Assembly: GCA_017307755.1 (NCBI GenBank)
Contig: JAFKGQ010000005.1
Span: 62,001 to 126,000 of the forward strand
Direction: 5' to 3'
Length of the DNA stretch: 64,000 nt
Source: Chitinophagaceae bacterium
GTDB taxonomy: Bacteria > Bacteroidota > Bacteroidia > Chitinophagales > Chitinophagaceae
How positions within the stretch are numbered: position 1 is the first letter of the stretch; every line of letters begins with the position of its first letter. Shown here piece by piece: positions 7,863-17,931 of the stretch. Both the position numbers and the translations under genes were made by a program. A model generated the notes under the pieces. The model was not told where the DNA came from. It made no database searches and saw only the letters and a list, made by a program, of their open reading frames with translations.

Positions 7863-9287
7863 CTAACATACCCTGACTACGTCCATATTCAGCAAGGACC
7901 CCAATTTTTCAATTTTAGCGCTGATATGACCTGTGCCGATGGCGCAATGATGTGCGGGGCCATGGCTATTCCAGTCGTTGACAAAGCGTCTTGCGCCAAC
8001 GGAGAATTTATAGCGGCTATTGGTATTCCCGATCTCAAGGATAGGGCCGGGGACGGATTCCCCTTCCGCCACCAGGAGCATCATTCCACCGTCTTTTTTC
8101 TCTACCAGGCTAAGCAAGGTGACCGGTCCATTTCTTACCATCATCTCTACCGAGACGCCCTTACCTACTTTCCCATGGTATACTTTCAGGGGCCGTACTT
8201 TTATTTTTCCTTCTGCTATTGCTATATGGCCGGGACCATCATGTCCCATCAGCACCACGTCATCCTTGAAGTCCATGGCATAATATTCAGTAAAAGACCC
8301 GCCTGCGCCAAATGAGTCCATTATCTTCATGGCTATGGCATTCTTGATCTCATACTCACCTGCTACAGGGACGCCGCTTGCGGTGAGTAAAGAATTTCCA
8401 AGGATGATCGAGCTGATGGCTTCTTCGTTCTCGATGTTACCTGTGCCTTTGTAATAGTATGCCATGGAGCCGAAATGGTGGTTAGCCACCAGGCGATCAA
8501 GCGCCACTGAGGTGATGGCGGCTTTTTCCAGGTCCTCCGGGGAGCAGTCTGGCTGGATGTCGAAGACCTCCCGGAAAAGTTGTAGTCTTTTGTTTATTTC
8601 GGGTTGTGACACCTGTTTGCGAAGCGCCGCCAGTTCTTCTACTTCGATCAATTCTATATGACCGCCGAAATGCGCATAGATCCGCGTGAGATCGGTGTAT
8701 ATATCCAACATGCCGCTGTAATAGTGCCCCATACAACCCAGACGATTGTAAAACAGGGTATTGGCTACCCGGGCAGCTTCCACCCATTCCACTATCTCAC
8801 GCCGGCATTCATCATCGTTGTGTAGCATGCCTGTGACCTGGTTGAATCTTATACCCGTACGGCTGAATACGTTGGCAATTTCAGGAACGGGACAAGCGGA
8901 GCAGTAAGCGAGCCATTCACCTGTCATCTTTGTCCTGTCCTTCAGTTGATTGAACGAGGCATAGTCGATGGCTGCTTCCGGGGAAAGATTGAGTATTATC
9001 ACCGGTACTTTTGCTCTTTGAACCACCGGAAGGACGGTGGAAGACAATGCATAGGTGGACACATAAAGAAAGATAATATCGACATCTTCCGTACTGAATA
9101 ATTTCCCGGCTTCAAACGCCTTGTCCACGCTGTCTACAAGCCCCGCATTTACCACCAGCGGATGAAGGGATCTCAGCTGATCAACCACTACGTTCAGATA
9201 GCCTTCCAATCTTTCTTTCAGACCTTCAAATTGCGGCCAGTAAGTATCCAGACCGATGCCAAAGATCCCAATTTTAAATATTCCCAC
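7863..9287 (-). CDS. L-fucose/L-arabinose isomerase-family protein
   Basis: A 474-residue cytoplasmic protein of the fucose/arabinose isomerase fold. An N-terminal Rossmann-like half contains the DVDIIFLYVSTYALSSTVLP stretch. The middle has GCMGHYYSGMLDIYTD. The C-terminal half has metal-ligand candidates in MDFKDDVVLMGHDGPGH and a final HGPAHHCAIGTGH. Aldose-ketose isomerisation of a sugar released by the locus is the natural guess. Its position 14 bases after the glycosidase and last in the susC-susD operon supports a sugar-catabolic role. The true substrate is unknown. Confidence 0.8.
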   Translation of the reverse strand: MGIFKIGIFGIGLDTYWPQFEGLKERLEGYLNVVVDQLRSLHPLVVNAGLVDSVDKAFEAGKLFSTEDVDIIFLYVSTYALSSTVLPVVQRAKVPVIILNLSPEAAIDYASFNQLKDRTKMTGEWLAYCSACPVPEIANVFSRTGIRFNQVTGMLHNDDECRREIVEWVEAARVANTLFYNRLGCMGHYYSGMLDIYTDLTRIYAHFGGHIELIEVEELAALRKQVSQPEINKRLQLFREVFDIQPDCSPEDLEKAAITSVALDRLVANHHFGSMAYYYKGTGNIENEEAISSIILGNSLLTASGVPVAGEYEIKNAIAMKIMDSFGAGGSFTEYYAMDFKDDVVLMGHDGPGHIAIAEGKIKVRPLKVYHGKVGKGVSVEMMVRNGPVTLLSLVEKKDGGMMLLVAEGESVPGPILEIGNTNSRYKFSVGARRFVNDWNSHGPAHHCAIGTGHISAKIEKLGSLLNMDVVRVC

Positions 9288-9301
9288 GTCTATAAATAGG
9301 T

Positions 9302-10768
9302 TTAGTTTAATACTGCTACCGCGACTGCGAAAGGGCGGAGTGTGATGCTTGCATTGGTTACGGTTGATTGTGCCGGAGGATTATCCATTGTAGAGATATC
9401 TGTCGCAATAACAGTCGCTCCCTTCATTTCCGAAGATAACGAAAATGTGACTTCTTTATCTCTTGTATTGATAAACAGCACTTTTCTTCCTTTTTTTGTA
9501 ATAAACGCCTGTGAGATAACCCCTGCGGGATAGCCGTCTGTCTCCACCAACTGATCGCCCGGTCCGAAATTTTTGTGGAGGAGGTGAAGCACCCAGTATC
9601 TTGCGTTAGGGTTGCCTGTTTCCCAGTTCATCATACTGACATCCGGGAATTGGGTGGGATATCCTACCAGCTGTGATTCGCCTGCTACATCGATGCCCAT
9701 TTTCATCAGCTCCAGAAGGATGTATGCGTAGGTAGCGCCTGATAAACTCCAGTAACGGGCGTCGATAGGCTTGATCACCTGGGGGGAGCGCAGGATACTA
9801 CCTATCTCATTGATCGTGGTAAAAGTACTGGGCGCGACCCTTTTTCTGATGTTCTCGATAAATCTTACCCTGTCGAGGAATGCATCCGCCTTTTCAAAAA
9901 AAGTATATTGGTAGCTGGCGAGTTCCTGGTCCTCCCACGAAGGAGTGGCATAAAAATGATAGGAGATCCCTTCGGGTACAATGCCCGGAGCGTGGTTCTT
10001 TGGGTTTAAGAAGTACTCGAAATAGCCGGGGTTTGTCGCAAAAGCGAGAGACATACCGATGAATTTTGTTTTCGGTGATATCTTTTTTAATTCTTTTGCG
10101 ATGGCGTCATAGATCTTAGTGTATAGCTGCGGAGAAATGTTATGTTCCAGGTCAGGTTCATTCAACACTTCCCAGTAGGGGATCTTGTAAAAGTGACCCG
10201 ATCTATGAAATTTGCCTAATTCATCAGTAAAGCCTCCTGCTGTGTACCAACTGAAAAGTCTCGCATAATATCCTGCCAATTCTTTTCCTGTGGTGTCTTT
10301 CAACTGCCGTCCCTGATTATAGTCCCAGGTCGGCTGGTAAGGATCGGCGGGATACGGGACTACGGCATCCGTCTTCCACATCCACGCAGGGGTCGTGCTG
10401 AAGTTGATTACCACCGTATGTCCGCTGGTGGCTTCCATTAGGGCGCTCATGGTACTGTCCAAATAGGTGAAATCCCAATAAGTGGTTTCTTTTGCAGGAG
10501 GTTTCAATTCCGCCACCGCCATTTTTGGATAAGGGAACCAGGGTACGTAACGAACGTAGTCGGCTTTTAGGTCTTTGAGGGCAGCGAAGGTTTGCTTATG
10601 GATGGGCGACGATGGCCGTACCATGGGGTTTTCCACCAACTGCAGCGTAGATGTTGTTTTGGAGACATGGGTAATCTTATTCCAGTCGATGTGCAGTACA
10701 GGCTGCGCTGTCTGGGTAAATCCTTTTGCAGTAATCAGCAGGAGAGGTATGATGTGCAGTAACTTCAT
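9302..10768 (-). CDS. Secreted clan GH-A glycosidase, GH39-like
   Basis: A 488-residue protein with a signal peptide (MKLLHIIPLLLITAKGFTQ). It has a (beta/alpha)8 domain in which YWEVLNEPD near residue 200 carries the clan-A acid/base Glu. TTINEIGS near residue 325 is the likely nucleophile strand. A C-terminal beta-sandwich follows, as in GH39 beta-xylosidases and alpha-L-iduronidases. It probably acts in the periplasm on oligosaccharides imported by SusCD. It sits 11 bases after susD. GH39 is the best family guess, but related GH families cannot be excluded by eye. Confidence 0.72.
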   Translation of the reverse strand: MKLLHIIPLLLITAKGFTQTAQPVLHIDWNKITHVSKTTSTLQLVENPMVRPSSPIHKQTFAALKDLKADYVRYVPWFPYPKMAVAELKPPAKETTYWDFTYLDSTMSALMEATSGHTVVINFSTTPAWMWKTDAVVPYPADPYQPTWDYNQGRQLKDTTGKELAGYYARLFSWYTAGGFTDELGKFHRSGHFYKIPYWEVLNEPDLEHNISPQLYTKIYDAIAKELKKISPKTKFIGMSLAFATNPGYFEYFLNPKNHAPGIVPEGISYHFYATPSWEDQELASYQYTFFEKADAFLDRVRFIENIRKRVAPSTFTTINEIGSILRSPQVIKPIDARYWSLSGATYAYILLELMKMGIDVAGESQLVGYPTQFPDVSMMNWETGNPNARYWVLHLLHKNFGPGDQLVETDGYPAGVISQAFITKKGRKVLFINTRDKEVTFSLSSEMKGATVIATDISTMDNPPAQSTVTNASITLRPFAVAVAVLN

Positions 10769-10779
10769 GAGATATTCTT

Positions 10780-12282
10780 TTAATAGCCGGGGGTCTGTGT
10801 AAGCTTTGGATTAACAATGATCTCGTTGGCCGGGATCGGGAACAGCGCTTCAAACGCTGAAAAGACATAATCGGTATTGGAGTAGGGGACGCCCTGTCTT
10901 GTCACTGTCGGATTTGCTTTTTCCGTTGCGGCATAATTATTCAGGAAGGTTGTCAACTGGGCGGACGTCATGGTTCTTTTCAGGTCAAACCAGCGCCAGT
11001 TCTCAAAGGCCAGCTCTACCCTTCTTTCGTGGGCAAGGGTATCTCTGAAGGATTGCTGGGTCAATCCGGATACGTCCGCCAGGCCTGCTCTATGACGGAC
11101 CTTGTTCAGATAAGTATAGGCATCGGTGGTAGGCGCGCCCTGTTCATTGATTGCTTCGGCCAGCATTAACAATACATCAGCATATCGTAACACAGGCCAG
11201 TTGTCATCCGTGCGTCCATAGACGGCATGGGTATGATCATATTTTTTTATGTAGGGTACTGTCTGTCCTGTTACGGGGCTTTGGAAATCCAGGCCGACGG
11301 AGGCGTCCTTTCTTTTATCGCCGGATTCATAGGCATTGATGATATCATTGGTGGGAATGTTCCAGCCGCCGGGATTGCTTTGAGCCCAGCCGGTGACGGC
11401 CCCCTTGGATAACCTGGGTGCAAACGTATAGATAAAGCTGCTCCATTCGCCGTCAATACTGGCATTGTACTGGATCTCGAAGACGGATTCGATGCCATTC
11501 TTTTTTTGCGGATTGAAAGCGTCTACGTAGTCGTTATTCAGGTCATATCCCAGGGTCAGCACCTGGCTAAGGGTCGTCGCGGCGTCGGCGTATTTTTTTT
11601 CTGTGAGATAGACCTTGCCCAGCAGGGAGAGCGCCGCCCCCCTGGTGGCCCTGCCGACATGTCCTGCCTGGTATTTGACGGGCAAATCGACAACCGCATC
11701 TTTAAGGTCTGTTTCGATCTGTGTGTAGACCTTTGACTGGGATTCTCTCAGGTAGGTCCAGGCATCAGAGGGTTGACTCAGAGGCTTGGTGATCAGGATC
11801 ACATCGCCGTAGTATTGTGTCAATTCGAAGTACAGGTAAGCCCGGATGAACTTCAACTGTCCTTCATTTACGGCCTTGATGGAATCCGTCAGGCCGGTGG
11901 CGCCCTGCATCTTTGCCAGTGTATTGTTGATGTTGCTGATGGAATTGTAGTGAGCGATGTACGAAGTGTTCAGGTTTGTGCTGTTGGCGTTGACCGTATA
12001 GAACTCGAATGCCTCGATCCTGTCAGATTGACCTCTGTCACCCGGGTTGAAATCGATGGTCGTATTGTCGGAAGGCAGCTCGTTTGTGATCCACTGATTA
12101 TTAGCAATGCCCTGCAGGGTGCCATATACTCCGTTGACAGCCTGCTCTACTTGTTTGGGGTCTTTATAAAAGAGAGCTGTATTTACTTTGGTAGGGTCGG
12201 TCTTAGTCAGGTAGTCCTTCCTACAGGAAAGCAGGGAGATGATGACGGTGACGGCGAGCAGGCGTATGATGGTGACTTTCAT
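10780..12282 (-). CDS. SusD/RagB-family outer-membrane glycan-binding lipoprotein
   Basis: A 500-residue protein. The lipobox is SLLSC near residue 20, and SusD-type TPR helices are visible in NEGQLKFIRAYLYFELTQYYGDVILIT and NWPVLRYADVLLMLAEAINE. The C-terminus ends ALFPIPANEIIVNPKLTQTPGY, which is nearly invariant in the family. It captures glycan at the cell surface and lids the SusC channel. It lies ten bases after the susC reading frame, in one operon. SusC itself is frameshifted here, so this SusD may have lost its partner. Confidence 0.95.
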   Translation of the reverse strand: MKVTIIRLLAVTVIISLLSCRKDYLTKTDPTKVNTALFYKDPKQVEQAVNGVYGTLQGIANNQWITNELPSDNTTIDFNPGDRGQSDRIEAFEFYTVNANSTNLNTSYIAHYNSISNINNTLAKMQGATGLTDSIKAVNEGQLKFIRAYLYFELTQYYGDVILITKPLSQPSDAWTYLRESQSKVYTQIETDLKDAVVDLPVKYQAGHVGRATRGAALSLLGKVYLTEKKYADAATTLSQVLTLGYDLNNDYVDAFNPQKKNGIESVFEIQYNASIDGEWSSFIYTFAPRLSKGAVTGWAQSNPGGWNIPTNDIINAYESGDKRKDASVGLDFQSPVTGQTVPYIKKYDHTHAVYGRTDDNWPVLRYADVLLMLAEAINEQGAPTTDAYTYLNKVRHRAGLADVSGLTQQSFRDTLAHERRVELAFENWRWFDLKRTMTSAQLTTFLNNYAATEKANPTVTRQGVPYSNTDYVFSAFEALFPIPANEIIVNPKLTQTPGY

Positions 12283-12292
12283 TTGTAAAAAT

Positions 12293-15200
12293 TTAAAAGG
12301 TGAAGTTGGCGCCGAAGGTGAATGTTCTGGCTAACGGGTAAGCTTCATCGTCCAGGCCGGGATTGATGCCACCCCGGTTGTTGATGTCGGGGTTAGCGCC
12401 GGGATATTTGGTGATGAGGAACAGGTTATCGCCGCTGGCATACACCCGGAGAGACTTGAACATCAATTTGGGAGTGGCGGGATTGAAGGTATAGCCGATG
12501 CTGATGTTCTTGATCCACATATGGCTGCCGCTGTATACATATCGTGAGTTGCTTTCTCTTTCCCATTTCCAGGTGTTGGTGGTTGCAAGCCTGCCGTTGC
12601 CGGGGTTTTGTTCATTGCGATACCGTTGTTTGCTTTCTTCCAGTACATTGAATACGCCATCCATATTCATGGTAGAGGCTTCGATCACTCTATAGATATC
12701 GTAGCCTTGTGCGCCGTTGATCAGGATGCTCCAGTCGAAGTGTTTGAAGTCTCCTCCGACGGTGAGGCCATAGGTGAACTTGGGCCAGGGGTTGCCGATC
12801 TGCACCATATCTTTTGTGTCATATGAGATAGTGTCATTCCCATCTGCATCGTAGTATTTATATACACCGGGTATCGCTCCATCCTGATAAGGTGATTTGT
12901 CGATCTCCGCCTGGTTTTTAAAGACGCCCAGCATTTTGAAGCCGAATATGGCGCCGATAGGCGAACCGGGGCGGGAAATATTGTAGCCTCCGTAGAAGTC
13001 ACCGGCCAGGATCTTGTCGTTAGCGCCATTGATCGCCAGGACCTTGTTCCTGTTGATAGCTATGTTGCCGCTGGCCCATAGGCCTACATTGCGAACCCTG
13101 GTCTTATACCGGGCTGCGAATTCGAAACCATTGTTTCGTACCTTTCCTACGTTGGCCCAGTAAGTGGTAAAGCCCGATACTGCCGGCACCGGTATAGATA
13201 ACAACATATCGGTGGTGATCTTGTTATAATACTCCGCAGTGAAGGTCAGCTTGTCCTGGAATACGGAGAGGTCGACACCCAGATCCAGTTGTCTGGATTT
13301 TTCCCATCTCAGGGTAGGATTGGACAGACCGCTTACGATAAGGCCTCGCACGAGGTTATTGCTGAGGACATAATTGTTGTCGGTCATATAAGACTGACTA
13401 CTGGTGTTACCGATAGCATTGTTACCTGTGATGCCCCAGCTGCCTCTCAGCTTCAGGTCTGACAGCCACGATATACCGGACATGAATTTTTCGTTGCTAA
13501 TACGCCAGCCTGCTGAGAGGGCGGGAAAGTTGCCGTACTTGACGTTCTCCCCAAACCGGGAGCTACCTTCTCTGCGGAAGGAACCGGAGAACAGGTATTT
13601 TTCCGCGAATACATAGTTGATCCGACCGAAGAAAGCGTCCAGGCTCCAGCCTGTCTCCCCGGAATTTACGCCTGTCTTTAGCGCCGCCGAGCCGAGGAAG
13701 GGGGTCAGGTCGTTGGGGTACTGAGTACCGCCTGCGTTCAGTGTGGTGATCTTCTCATCCTGGGCGGTGTAACCCACCAGCACATTGATGCGATGGTCGC
13801 CGAATGTATTATTGTAGGTCAGCAGCTGGTCAGCCGAGTAGTTACGGGTATTTATCTGCTGGTCTGTCTCGCTGGCATCTCTTGGCGGGGGAGCATTTTC
13901 ACCAGGGATATAGGAAGGTACGAATTGTTTGTAGCTGTTATAATTCAACAGGCCTCCGAGGTAGCTCTTGAACTTGAAATTCTTTAAAAAGGATATTTCT
14001 ACGAATGCGTTGGCCGCCAACTGGCCGATATTCGACCTGTTCTGGATGTCTGTCAGCGCCATGACGGGATTGGGAAATCCAAAGACGCCGTCGTGTCCGC
14101 CAATATAGGCAAAATAAGACCCATCGGGGTTACGAATGGGATCACGTGGGTCGGCGATCAATGAAGAGCCTACGATATTGTCCCGGCCTTCCGTTGCCTG
14201 TGCCAGGTTGTTGGTGACAAAGGATCCATTCACCCGTAGACCCATGTTGATGTGGTCGTTCACTTTACCGTCGATGTTACCCCGTACGGAAAAGTTGTCG
14301 AATTTTGTATTGAGGAGGATCCCTTCTTGTCTGGTGTAGCCGGCCGAGAGCATGGAATGGAGGTTGTTATTTCCTTGCGACAGGGAGACGTAATAGTTTT
14401 GGAAGGGTGCATTATTATGCAGGGTGGCGTCAAACCAGTTGGTGGAAGTCTTTACCTGCTCAGGATAGCGGTAGTTCAGCGGTACTTCGCTGATGTCGGG
14501 TTCCCTGTTCTGGAAGTACCTGATCTTGTCCATGAAGATGTCTTTTTTGAACTGCGCAAACTCCTGGCCGTTGAGCATCTTTACTTTCCTGTTAGAGGGG
14601 ATGCTCTGTATGCCATAGCTGCTGCTGACATTGAGGACGGGCGCTCCGGCTCTGCCACTCCTGGTGGTGATCAATACAACACCGTTGGAACCTCTGGCAC
14701 CGTAGATAGCGGCGGAAACGGCGTCTTTCAGGACACTGATGCTCTCGATATCGGCACCATTGAAATTTTGTCCCAGGCTCAAGCCGACAGGAAATCCATC
14801 GACTACATACAAGGGAGAGCTGCCGGCGCCCAGTGAGTTCATGCACGTACCACTATTGAAAACTCACCACCGGGTCTGCCTGTGGCCTGTGTTACCGATA
14901 CGCCGGGCGCCTGTCCTACCAGCAGGCGGGTGGGATTGGCTGCCGGAACATCCTTTGTCACTCCCAGGTCAATGGTGGCGACGGAGCCCGTCACTTCTCT
15001 TCTTCGTTGGGTACCATAACCGATGACTACTACATCATTCAAAGCGTTGACATTTCTTACCAGGGTCACATCCGGCGTACTGCCGGCCGCCGCAGGGATT
15101 TCCTGCGTGACAAAGCCTACGTGGCTGATGACGAGTGTGGCTGAAGCGCCGGATATTGTGATGGTAAAGCTTCCGTTCGCTGCTGACCGAACGCCTTTGG

Positions 15201-15360
15201 TAGAACCTTTTACTATAATGTCGGCGCCTTCTACCGTGGCGCCCGTTTCATCTTTGATCGTCCCGCTGACTTGCCGGGTCTGGCCTTGTGCCAGGATAGT
15301 GAAGATCTGTAATAGCAAGGTGACACACGCTGGTCGAAGAAGTGAGGAATATTTCTTCAT
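12293..15360 (-). pseudogene. SusC-type TonB-dependent transporter, interrupted by a one-base frameshift
   Basis: Two adjoining frames together form one SusC. 15360-14839 encodes a signal peptide, a carboxypeptidase-regulatory-like domain, the TonB-box region DVVVIGYGT and the start of the plug, ending [10 protein letters not shown] and stop. 14842-12293 resumes with [18 protein letters not shown], the plug remainder and the barrel to the final aromatic residue (TFGANFTF). In intact SusC the join reads ...VRG-MNSL...; here CGTGCATGA replaces the expected CGTGGCATGA, one G short. The result is an ATGA stop/start overlap. It could be a true inactivation, a sequencing error, or reinitiation, but the second product would lack a signal peptide. 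Confidence 0.85.
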
Positions 15361-15388
15361 ATGCAGGCAATTTTGTTATTTTAATTAC

Positions 15389-15396
15389 CAAAACTA
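15389..15396 (-). promoter_or_regulatory. -7 box of the susC operon
   Basis: TAGTTTTG on the minus strand matches TAnnTTTG and lies 28 bp before the susC ATG at 15360. It sits in the AT-rich divergent region shared with the AraC regulator, where that regulator could act on both operons. Confidence 0.5.
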
Positions 15397-15469
15397 TTTT
15401 TTCTATGCTTGAAGAGAAATACACAAACTGCTCTTTCAATTATACTTTTTGTCACAACCAAGGTTTGCA

Positions 15470-16372
15470 ATGAACAACTTCTACAAATACCTGCCGACGA
15501 GTCCGGCAGATGAGAGGTGGGGGATTTATGTGCTGAATGCGGGGTGTAACAGCATTGGCAAACATGCGATCTATCCGGCGCCTGATCATCCGGACCATCA
15601 TTATTTCAATTGGAATAACGGCCGTGTGCTGGACGAATACCAACTGATCTATATTACCAACGGTACCGGGAAGTTCGAGTCATCCAACTGTGCGCAGGTA
15701 GATGTAAAAGAGGGGACTATCCTTGTCTTATTCCCGAACGAATGGCATCGATTCAAACCGGACGAACAAAGAGGCTGGGACGAATTCTGGGTAGGGTTTA
15801 AAGGGGCTGTAATAGAGAACCTGGTGCGACAGGATTTTTTGTCGCTGACGAACCCGGTGCTGCATATAGGCATCAGTGAAACTGTTATCCAATTGATGGG
15901 CGAGATCATCGAAAGGACGAGAGAAGAAAAGACGGGTTATCAGCAATTGGTATCCGGAATTGTATTTCATCTGCTTGGGAAAGTACATTCACTGGTGAAG
16001 GAGCGCAGCTTTGAGCCGGAAGATCCTACGGAACATATTATCAACAAGGCCAGAATTATTTTTAGGACGAATATCGAACAGGATATAAAAGTTGAAAAAG
16101 TAGCCGAAGAACTCAACGTCAGCTATGCCTGGTTTCGAAGGGCTTTTAAGAGATATACGGGCATTGCTCCTAATCAATATATCATTCAATTGAAAATAGA
16201 GAAAGCAAAGGCGCTGTTGGCCGATGAATCAAAGAGTATCAAGGCAGTGGCCTTTAGCATGAATTTTGAATCTGCTTTTTATTTCTCCAAATTGTTCAAA
16301 GAGAAGACGGGAAGCTCACCGGAGGAATACAGAAAGAACCTAAGGGGTCAACAGCCCATAAAAAATCTGTAG
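15470..16372 (+). CDS. AraC-family transcriptional regulator of the glycan locus
   Basis: A 300-residue protein. An N-terminal cupin-like sensor domain (about residues 20-160) contains LIYITNGTGKFES and VLFPNEWHRFKPDEQRGWDEFWVGFKG. A C-terminal AraC double helix-turn-helix (about residues 200-295) ends EKTGSSPEEYRKNL. The ATG at 15470 is preferred over a TTG at 15449. It is divergent from susC and two bases upstream of the sulfatase, so it probably senses a glycan fragment and switches on the locus. Confidence 0.9.
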   Translation: MNNFYKYLPTSPADERWGIYVLNAGCNSIGKHAIYPAPDHPDHHYFNWNNGRVLDEYQLIYITNGTGKFESSNCAQVDVKEGTILVLFPNEWHRFKPDEQRGWDEFWVGFKGAVIENLVRQDFLSLTNPVLHIGISETVIQLMGEIIERTREEKTGYQQLVSGIVFHLLGKVHSLVKERSFEPEDPTEHIINKARIIFRTNIEQDIKVEKVAEELNVSYAWFRRAFKRYTGIAPNQYIIQLKIEKAKALLADESKSIKAVAFSMNFESAFYFSKLFKEKTGSSPEEYRKNLRGQQPIKNL

Positions 16373-16374
16373 TT

Positions 16375-17895
16375 ATGAACTGCCGTTTGTTATTTCTTAT
16401 TTTGGGTTTGTTTTTTGCTGATGGTCTTCGGGCGCAGCCGGCCCGCCGGCCGAATATTGTCTTCATTTTGTCTGATGATCATGCTTACCAGGCCATCAGC
16501 GCCTATGGGAGCAAACTGGTCCAGACACCGAATATCGACCGGATTGCCAGAGAGGGGGCTGTTTTTACCCGGGCATTGGTGACCAATTCCATCTGTGGTC
16601 CCAGCCGGGCTACTCTGCTGACGGGGAAATACAGTCATATGAACGGGTATACGTTGAATGAAAAGAAGTTCAACACAGATCAATTCCTTTTTCCGGAGCT
16701 TTTACGTCAGAACGGCTATCAGACAGCCTGGATCGGCAAATGGCATCTGGGCAATCTGCCGAAGGGGTTTGACTACTGGCGAATACTCAACGGGCAGGGG
16801 GAATATTATAACCCAGATATTATCCAACCCGGCGACACAGTCCGTATGGAAGGATATGTGACGGACCTTATTACCGGGCTGTCTACTTCCTGGCTGGATG
16901 CACGTGATACTTCCAGACCTTTCTGTCTTATTGTAGGTGAGAAGGCCACTCATCGGGAATGGCTGCCGGATCTGCAGGATCTGGGAGCTTATGATGGAAA
17001 GGACTTTCCGCTGCCCGCCACTTTTTTTGACGACTATGCGGGTCGTGCGGCCGCGGCGAACCAGGATATGACGATCGGGAAGACAATGCGGCTGAAGGAA
17101 GATCTGAAAGTGCATGCGGACTACGAGAAGAGCAGGATTTACAATAGATTTACCCCCTCACAGAAGCAAGCTTTTTATGATTATTATGAGAACAAGGTCA
17201 GCAAGGAGTTTGATAGGTTGAAGGATACGGGGAAAGCGTTGGTGCGTTGGAAGTACCAGCGGTACCTGAAGGATTATCTGTCCGTGGCACGATCGCTGGA
17301 CCGGAATATCGGATCATTACTGGATTACCTGGACAGGAAGGGATTGTCGCATAATACGGTGGTGATCTACTGTTCGGATCAGGGTTTTTATATGGGCGAA
17401 CACGGCTGGTTTGACAAACGCTGGATCTATGAAGAATCCTTGCGTACGCCCTTTCTGATGCGCTGGCCGGGCATGATCAGACCGGGCAGTACGGTGAGCC
17501 GGATGATGCTGAATATCGACTGGGCGCCTACGCTACTGGACATAGCGGGGGTAAAAGCTCCGGTGGAGGTGCAAGGGACTTCGTTCCTGCCGTTGTTGAA
17601 GGGGGATGAGAGATGGAGGAACGCGATGTACTATCATTATTACGAATTTCCACAGCCTCATCACGTATATCCGCATTTCGGAGTGAGAACTGAAAGATAC
17701 AAGCTGGTGCGGTTCTATATGCCTTCGGATTCATGGGAGCTGTATGACCTCGTTACGGACCCGCATGAGGTGCATAATTTATATGGTCGTCCCGGGTTTT
17801 CGGAATTGACGAAGTCCCTGAAGGTGCAGCTGCTGGAGCTTATCAGGCAGTATAAGGATGTCGAGGCGGAGAAGGTGTTGGAAGAGCGGCCGTAG
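16375..17895 (+). CDS. Secreted sulfatase (S1 family, formylglycine type)
   Basis: A 506-residue protein with a signal peptide cleaved after about residue 20 (DGLRAQ). The Asp pair of the metal site is in FILSDDH near residue 34. The formylglycine motif CGPSR lies at residues 74-78 and needs an anaerobic or FGE-type maturase encoded elsewhere. GKWHLGN, SDQGFYMGEHGWFDKRW and a C-terminal DUF4976-like subdomain complete the fold. It removes sulfate esters from glycans in the periplasm. It is co-transcribed with the AraC gene, which implies that the locus targets a sulfated polysaccharide. Confidence 0.93.
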   Translation: MNCRLLFLILGLFFADGLRAQPARRPNIVFILSDDHAYQAISAYGSKLVQTPNIDRIAREGAVFTRALVTNSICGPSRATLLTGKYSHMNGYTLNEKKFNTDQFLFPELLRQNGYQTAWIGKWHLGNLPKGFDYWRILNGQGEYYNPDIIQPGDTVRMEGYVTDLITGLSTSWLDARDTSRPFCLIVGEKATHREWLPDLQDLGAYDGKDFPLPATFFDDYAGRAAAANQDMTIGKTMRLKEDLKVHADYEKSRIYNRFTPSQKQAFYDYYENKVSKEFDRLKDTGKALVRWKYQRYLKDYLSVARSLDRNIGSLLDYLDRKGLSHNTVVIYCSDQGFYMGEHGWFDKRWIYEESLRTPFLMRWPGMIRPGSTVSRMMLNIDWAPTLLDIAGVKAPVEVQGTSFLPLLKGDERWRNAMYYHYYEFPQPHHVYPHFGVRTERYKLVRFYMPSDSWELYDLVTDPHEVHNLYGRPGFSELTKSLKVQLLELIRQYKDVEAEKVLEERP

Positions 17896-17931
17896 GCATC
17901 CGGGACGGACGCGGGCTATTGTGGGTTGTTG

